Below are positions 33,164-37,213 of a stretch of 37,213 nt of DNA, one piece after another. A program made the position numbers and the translations under genes. The notes under the pieces were generated by a model. That model was not told the origin of the DNA. It saw nothing but the letters and a program-made list of their open reading frames with translations, and searched no databases. Source of the stretch: Candidatus Limimorpha equi (GTDB lineage: Bacteria > Bacteroidota > Bacteroidia > Bacteroidales > F082); assembly GCA_018065885.1 (NCBI GenBank), contig JAGHSL010000041.1, positions 1 through 37,213 of the forward strand, given 5' to 3'. The first letter of the stretch is position 1; every line of letters begins with the position of its first letter.

Positions 33164-34249
33164 TTATTGATCTTTGTGAATCAATTCATATAAATGCTTT
33201 GACCTAACTCCATAATTAAAGTTTTGGCCCTCTCTAACTCCAGCGTAATTGATAGCCACAATCTGCCCTCTACGGTTTAACACAGGACTCCCACTCGACC
33301 CGGGAAGCGTGGCAATGCTATATAGGATTCTGTTTTTTTCTTCCCTGCTAATTGACCCTTCGGTGCATTGTGAATAGATACCCTCACCTGTTTGAGCTAT
33401 GCCAATGCCATAGTTGAAGCCAACCATAAATAGCCTTTCGTTCTTATCGCTACCCAAAATTCTCATCAGATATTCTCCAAACGAATAGTGTTCCAGCATA
33501 TTCTTTTGGGAAACGGTGAAAACATATCGGTCTTTCGGTGTTTCCTTGGTATTCAGTTGGATAATTGCAAGGTCGTATGACGATGTATCCCTCAACGAAC
33601 AAGGATAGAAATCATCGTATGAATTAACAAAAGTGCCATTATAGGCAACTTTTAAATCACTCTCGTAGCTAATTTCAGCTCCTTCAGTATCGGCTCGTCC
33701 CAATTCCTTAATTAAGTCATTTCTCTCTTCAATCTCATTTTCCAACTCGTCATATCTTTTCTTTAATGCAGCTTTTTCGGTTATGTCAACAGAATTATTG
33801 AACTGATATGCAATCTGTTGTTGCATTTGAGCAGCAGTTTTGTTCTCTTCTTCACTTTGAACAATGACAAGATTCAAGATTTGCTTCGTTAGGCGCTTAA
33901 TGTTTTTATCGCTAACCATCCTGCTTGCCACATGCTTATTGGTAGCTATCATTCCATCATTGGAGACAAAAAAGCCCGTTCCTGTCGAGGTTTTTACACA
34001 GTCTTCCTTCTCCAATGACACATTAGTGATATTGCCATCGCCATCACCTGAAAAATAAAAGGCCATGCCATTTGGCAATGTCAGGACGTAATAATCACGA
34101 TGTAAAATGAGCACCACACCGCTCCGACACTTCTCATCAATTTGGTTTTTAGTGCTATTGCATGCGCATAAAAACAGGCAAACAAAAACGCTGAATAGTA
34201 CAAATCCCTTTTGCAGATTCATATCTTTTTTCATCAAATACTTTCTCAT
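33164..34249 (-). CDS. Trypsin-like serine protease lipoprotein, first gene of the locus
   Basis: A 361-residue paralogue of the 31883 gene. The signal peptide ends LFLCACN, with Cys30 the probable lipidated residue; the Met codons at 34234 and 34222 are alternative starts. The triad is intact: His106 in ATNKHVASR, Asp226 in YDLAIIQLN and Ser319 in LPGSSGSPVLN. A helical insertion (ALKKRYDELENEIEERNDL) lies between His and Asp, and there is no PDZ domain. Both paralogues share NYGxGxA/P and the EHYSFGEYL segments. It lies 4 bases before the sigma gene and about 75 bases after a predicted transcription start, so it heads the operon. Confidence 0.85.
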   Translation of the reverse strand: MRKYLMKKDMNLQKGFVLFSVFVCLFLCACNSTKNQIDEKCRSGVVLILHRDYYVLTLPNGMAFYFSGDGDGNITNVSLEKEDCVKTSTGTGFFVSNDGMIATNKHVASRMVSDKNIKRLTKQILNLVIVQSEEENKTAAQMQQQIAYQFNNSVDITEKAALKKRYDELENEIEERNDLIKELGRADTEGAEISYESDLKVAYNGTFVNSYDDFYPCSLRDTSSYDLAIIQLNTKETPKDRYVFTVSQKNMLEHYSFGEYLMRILGSDKNERLFMVGFNYGIGIAQTGEGIYSQCTEGSISREEKNRILYSIATLPGSSGSPVLNRRGQIVAINYAGVREGQNFNYGVRSKHLYELIHKDQ

Positions 34250-34330
34250 ATTTTGAAAATTTAAAAATTAAAATTGAAACAAAGCTCTCGTCTCCGTTTT
34301 TCGGCAATCCCTAACAAACCTATTTAAATG

Positions 34331-34358
34331 CAAAAATAACGTTTATACTTACATAAAA
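34331..34358 (-). promoter_or_regulatory. Promoter for the long leftward locus
   Basis: The minus strand has TATTTTTG (34331-34338), an exact TAnnTTTG -7 box, with a TTTTA about 16-19 bases upstream in the -33 position. The predicted start is near 34324, leaving a leader of about 75 bases before the ATG at 34249. The same box occurs exactly 402 bases away at 34733 as part of a tandem duplication. Confidence 0.45.
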
Positions 34359-34398
34359 ATAAATGGAATATGGCAAATATTACCCCAAAAATGTCGCA

Positions 34399-34629
34399 TT
34401 ATTTACCCTCTTTCCCGTAAATCTCCAACTTTTCCGAACAATCCTTTAGGAAATCGTGCTGTAATAGTTCGGAAATCTCCATTAGTAGTCTCAAATCGAT
34501 GCTTTTTTTCTTTAGCATCTTGTAGGTGTTGCTGCGGTCAGTGTGAATGGCTGTGGCAAACCAAACCACACTTCGTCCCTGCCGTTTCAGTTCTTCGCGG
34601 ATGTCTTTTCCTATGTTAATGTCTTTCAT
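34399..34629 (-). CDS. Small HTH (XRE-like) DNA-binding protein, copy A
   Basis: A 76-residue protein beginning MKDINIGKDIREELKRQGRS. The helix-turn-helix WFATAIHTDRSNTYKMLKKKSI is followed by LLMEISELLQHDFL and a basic tail. This pattern belongs to a family of short XRE-like regulators common in Bacteroidota. The last gene-proximal bases contain ATATGGCAAATATTACCC, shared with copy B and placed just upstream of the promoter at 34331, where it could serve as an operator. It differs from copy B at only about eight residues. It probably represses or tunes the locus. Confidence 0.75.
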   Translation of the reverse strand: MKDINIGKDIREELKRQGRSVVWFATAIHTDRSNTYKMLKKKSIDLRLLMEISELLQHDFLKDCSEKLEIYGKEGK

Positions 34630-34732
34630 AAGAGATTATTAGAGGCATTTCTAAAAGAAGTATGACCTATTTGCTTACAATACCCTTTGATGCCTATTTT
34701 TTAACAAAAAAATTGATCAAAATTACATTATG

Positions 34733-34740
34733 CAAAAATA
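34733..34740 (-). promoter_or_regulatory. Candidate -7 box for HTH gene copy A
   Basis: TATTTTTG on the minus strand, 103 bases before the ATG at 34629 and 402 bases from the matching box of the main locus. A TTTA lies about 20 bases upstream. The perfect spacing identity with the other copy argues that it arrived by duplication. Confidence 0.4.
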
Positions 34741-34800
34741 AATGCTTAGACCATTCTTTCTAAAAAACAATATGGCAAATATTACCCATAAAACGTTGCA

Positions 34801-35031
34801 TTATTTACCCTCATCCCTATAAATCTCCAACTTTTCGGAACAATCCTTCAAGAAATCGTGTTGCAACAGTTCGGAAATCTGCATGAGCAGTTCGAGGTCG
34901 ATGCTTCTTTTCTTCAGCATCTTGTAGGTGTTGCTGCGATCGGTGTGAATGGCTGCGGCAAACCAAATCACACTTCTTCCCTGCCTTTTCAATTCTTCGC
35001 GGATGTCTTTTCCTATATTAATATCCTTCAT
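34801..35031 (-). CDS. Small HTH (XRE-like) DNA-binding protein, copy B
   Basis: A 76-residue protein almost the same as copy A: MKDINIGKDIREELKRQGRS, then WFAAAIHTDRSNTYKMLKKRSI, LLMQISELLQHDFL and LEIYRDEGK. It differs from copy A at V22I, T26A and a few positions in the last two helices, while the recognition helix region (DRSNTYKML) is unchanged, so both should bind the same sites. It is divergent from the exported TPR protein at 35204, and no -7 box facing it is obvious in the 172-base gap. Confidence 0.75.
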   Translation of the reverse strand: MKDINIGKDIREELKRQGRSVIWFAAAIHTDRSNTYKMLKKRSIDLELLMQISELLQHDFLKDCSEKLEIYRDEGK

Positions 35032-35162
35032 AAGCCAATCGTTAGCATTTCTATTGAGTTAGACTATTTTTGACCCATACATTAGTCACTTGAGACAAAA
35101 TATTTTTGTAGCAAAATTTACCTCATCATAATCTTCCAACTCCAACAATGCAAAAAAAACGA

Positions 35163-35170
35163 TAAATTTG
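35163..35170 (+). promoter_or_regulatory. Candidate -7 box for the exported TPR protein
   Basis: TAAATTTG fits TAnnTTTG and ends 33 bases before the ATG at 35204. No clear TTTG lies 19 bases upstream. A second match, TATTTTTG at 35101-35108, is an alternative. Confidence 0.35.
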
Positions 35171-35203
35171 CACACTTTTATTTTGTTACTAATTTAATTT
35201 GCA

Positions 35204-36937
35204 ATGACTTGTATTTTCAAACGTCATCTGAAGAGATGCTTGATTATAGTGGTTTTGTTTTTCCATGCCTCCATGCTTTCGGCACAAGTCGTACAGGTTG
35301 GCCGCATCACCGAGCAGAACTCCGACGGCAAGCCCATCGTGGGCGCTTCGGCGGTGTGCCTCTCGGCTACCGACGTGCAGCCCGCCACCACCGACAACAG
35401 CGGCATCTTCCTGCTCAGCTTCAAGAAGCACTGCCCTGGCGACATCATCTACAACCTGCGCGTCACGAAACCTGGCTTCGAAATCGTCAACAGCCAACTG
35501 CTGAAGTCGGGCATCATCCTGACGGAGAAAGACACCTTGAAAATCGTCATGGCACGCCCCGAACAGCTGGCCGAAGCACGTGCCCACTACTACGACATCA
35601 TCGACCACTATCACGTTGGTCGTCACGAGGCCACCATCGCCCAGCTGAAAAAGGAACTGGAAGCTGCCAAGATAACCGCCGCCGAATATGAGCAGCGTGC
35701 CACCGAAGCCGAACAACAGCTTGCAAAAGCCTTGGAACAGGCCGAGCACTATGCCGACCTCTTCTCGCGCATCAACAAGGACGATCTGGATGCCGTCAGC
35801 CGTTCCGCTTTCCAAGCCCTCAGCGAAGGCGACGTCGGACGCGCCATCAAAATCTACGAAAACGCTAACGCCTTCGGCAAGATGAAGGAGAAAATCGCCC
35901 AACGCGATGAAGCAGACCTTGCCATCAAGGCCCTTAAAAAGCAAGCCGTCAACGAAGCCGAACTCCGCATGATGATAGGCGGCGAAGAAAACATACAACG
36001 CGCCGGCGACATCTTCCGCACCATCGCCTATTGCGACAGCACCAGCATTGCCAACTGCACCGAATACATGCATTTTCTCATCGATATGGGGCGTTACAAA
36101 GAGGCTTACGAATTTGCCGACGAAGTCTTCAAACGCCCATTGGGTGCTCCAGGGCCTATCAGTGGCATATATAATGAATTAGGTACGGTTGCCCACACAC
36201 AAAACGACTTGGACAATGCAAAAAAATACTTGAAAATATCACTGAATTATGCTGAAAAAGAAAAAGACGAATACCGCAGGACATTCCATAGCAATTATCC
36301 CTTGCACTCGTTAGCCATCACTTATTACAAAGCCGGTGACTTGGATTCGGCACTATATTATATGGAATGTTCATTGCACTGCCGGAAAATAATGATGGAT
36401 AACGACTCCACCCGACGCAACGAATATGCCAATGAATGTAACAGCCTGGCCGTGCTCTACAACCGTAAAAACCAGTTTCAGGAAGCCATGAGATACGGAA
36501 AAGAAGCCGTCAAGATAGGCGAATTAGCCTGCCGTTCAAACCCTAAACACCTTCCAACCTTGGCGACATACGTTTCCACTGTAGCTACAATATATTGGTC
36601 GATGGGGCAAAACGACAGCACCGACTATTATTTCCAGCAATGCCTGGATATTTGGGAAAATCGAATGCCCTACATCATGAATTTCTACAAAGACAGCTAT
36701 GCCTTCGACTTAATCCACTACGCAAAATTCAATATGGAGATAAACCACCTTGAAGATGCGCAAAAGCTGCTCGAAAAAGCCCTAGCCGTCAGCCAAGAAG
36801 GATATGAATTCAGCCAAGAAGAATTTACACCCATCATTATTGAAGTGCTCGACGAACTGGCCAAACTGAGCAAGGCCGTCGGCAACGAAGCCGACGAAAA
36901 ACGCTATCGGGAAGAAGCCGACAGTTACCGCAATTAA
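35204..36937 (+). CDS. Exported carboxypeptidase-regulatory-like / TPR protein
   Basis: A 577-residue protein. The signal peptide (FKRHLKRCLIIVVLFFHASML, cut after LSA) exports it. Residues about 30-115 are a carboxypeptidase-regulatory-like beta sandwich (GKPIVGASAVCL, TDNSGIFLLSF, YNLRVTKPGFEIVN). A coiled coil follows at about 140-195 (IAQLKKELEAAKITAAEYEQ). From about 220 to the end there are TPR-like helical hairpins (GDVGRAIKIYENANAFGK, GDLDSALYYMECSLHC, NQFQEAMRYGKEAVKIGE). The first half is visibly richer in G+C than the leftward locus. It is followed 12 bases later by a sigma-70-like gene, so it may be the periplasmic partner of that sigma system. Such TPR proteins are found next to sigma factors in Bacteroidota. 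Confidence 0.8.
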   Translation: MTCIFKRHLKRCLIIVVLFFHASMLSAQVVQVGRITEQNSDGKPIVGASAVCLSATDVQPATTDNSGIFLLSFKKHCPGDIIYNLRVTKPGFEIVNSQLLKSGIILTEKDTLKIVMARPEQLAEARAHYYDIIDHYHVGRHEATIAQLKKELEAAKITAAEYEQRATEAEQQLAKALEQAEHYADLFSRINKDDLDAVSRSAFQALSEGDVGRAIKIYENANAFGKMKEKIAQRDEADLAIKALKKQAVNEAELRMMIGGEENIQRAGDIFRTIAYCDSTSIANCTEYMHFLIDMGRYKEAYEFADEVFKRPLGAPGPISGIYNELGTVAHTQNDLDNAKKYLKISLNYAEKEKDEYRRTFHSNYPLHSLAITYYKAGDLDSALYYMECSLHCRKIMMDNDSTRRNEYANECNSLAVLYNRKNQFQEAMRYGKEAVKIGELACRSNPKHLPTLATYVSTVATIYWSMGQNDSTDYYFQQCLDIWENRMPYIMNFYKDSYAFDLIHYAKFNMEINHLEDAQKLLEKALAVSQEGYEFSQEEFTPIIIEVLDELAKLSKAVGNEADEKRYREEADSYRN

Positions 36938-36949
36938 CATAGCAAGCCA

Positions 36950-37213
36950 ATGCACGACGATGAGCTTAGATATTGGGAATCGCTGTCCGACAAGCAATTG
37001 CTGGATTTCGTCTTTTCCAATGACGCTAAAGCCATCGAATACCTGTTTTACTATCGTTACAAGAATGTGCTGACTACCGTCAAGCACAATTTCAATACTG
37101 ATTTTCAGCATGATGAAGAGTTGCTGCACGAGCTTTATCTGAAATTCAATGAAAACGACTGGCATGGCCTTCGTTTATTCCGCTTTGAATCTTCTTTAGA
37201 CACATTCCTGTTT
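36950..37213 (+). CDS. Sigma-70-like factor (5' end only)
   Basis: The ATG at 36950, 12 bases after the TPR gene stop, opens 88 codons to the window end with no stop. The protein starts MHDDELRYWESLSDKQLLDF and continues with FYYRYKNVLTTVKHNFN, DEELLHELYLKF and FRFESSLDTFL, which parallels region 2 of the sigma factor at 33159 (FKALYRRFY, LLDFIHDIYIDI, FTFRSTLNTWM). Only region 2 is visible; the HTH region is beyond the edge. It is probably a second ECF-like sigma factor, paired with the exported TPR protein. Confidence 0.7.
   Translation, partial: MHDDELRYWESLSDKQLLDFVFSNDAKAIEYLFYYRYKNVLTTVKHNFNTDFQHDEELLHELYLKFNENDWHGLRLFRFESSLDTFLF

Larger units (their letters stand above)
34331..35044. 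repeat. Tandem duplication of a 402-bp HTH-gene/promoter unit
   Basis: The block from the -7 box at 34331 through the HTH gene (34399-34629) and a little beyond is repeated from 34733 through the HTH gene at 34801-35031. Matching landmarks (-7 box, ATATGGCAAATATTACCC, gene start and stop) are all offset by exactly 402 bases. The coding parts are most alike. The stretch just behind each promoter box differs more (34339-34365 against 34741-34767). Confidence 0.85.

Noticed and set aside
13355..34249. Reading the locus as a type VI secretion or gliding/T9SS cluster
   Set aside because: No sheath, VgrG, Hcp, TssM, Gld or Por-like proteins are present; the NTPases match Srf and GTPase types instead.
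35189..36073. 294-codon minus-strand frame, Gly/Val/Phe-rich
   Set aside because: Antisense to the high-G+C first half of the TPR protein. Biased composition without domains is typical of a shadow frame.

Overview
The window looks like chromosomal DNA of a Bacteroidota bacterium, most likely Bacteroidales (Prevotella/Bacteroides-like). The basis is -7 boxes of the form TAnnTTTG ahead of several genes, A-rich leaders without strong Shine-Dalgarno sites, many SPII/SPI-exported proteins of unknown function, WG-repeat, InlB-B-repeat, DUF805 and carboxypeptidase-regulatory-like domains, and a sigma/anti-sigma pair. No rRNA, tRNA, CRISPR array or intact transposase was found.

Left edge (1-3363): a truncated ADP-ribosylglycohydrolase gene, a membrane-anchored WG-repeat protein, a compact AspT/YidE-type transporter and a DUF1294 membrane protein. 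These look like ordinary accessory or housekeeping genes.

Centre (3382-34249): one very long leftward (minus-strand) locus, and the notable part of the window. Its promoter-proximal part (34249 to 17504) is tightly packed: trypsin-like lipoprotein protease, sigma-70 factor, single-pass anti-sigma-like protein, second trypsin-like lipoprotein, a huge actin/Hsp70-fold ATPase of the SrfB type, a SrfC-type P-loop GTPase-like protein, two paralogous proteins (possibly SrfA-like N-terminus, InlB B repeats, one membrane helix), a membrane-anchored papain-like C1 peptidase, a four-helix membrane protein, and a cytosolic GTPase with YPNG-type helical repeats. Its distal part (17342 to 3382) is a shuffled array of membrane and periplasmic proteins. 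Three share an N-terminal module that I read as resembling GTPase-associated (GAP1-N-like) domains, followed by different C-terminal parts: FGE-sulfatase, DUF805 plus a 'LTWENV' repeat, or a beta-sandwich plus a transmembrane helix plus a divergent repeat. Detached copies of the same pieces (DUF805 alone, LTWENV repeats alone, lipoprotein paralogues) lie between them with a MITE-like element and palindromes, so the end of the locus seems to be diversifying.

Right edge (34331-37213): a tandemly duplicated 402-bp unit, each copy holding a small HTH (XRE-like) gene and a TATTTTTG promoter pointing into the locus. Beyond it and pointing right are an exported carboxypeptidase-regulatory/TPR protein and a second, truncated sigma-70-like gene.

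Working hypothesis (inference): the central locus is a self-regulated, envelope-spanning NTPase system. SrfB and SrfC-like NTPases plus a dedicated GTPase would sit inside, membrane-anchored adaptors would link to periplasmic proteases and lipoproteins, and the sigma/anti-sigma pair with duplicated HTH regulators would control expression. It combines Srf proteins with components resembling the GTPase/GAP1 conflict systems. I know of no described system with this composition, but homology searches are needed to confirm that.
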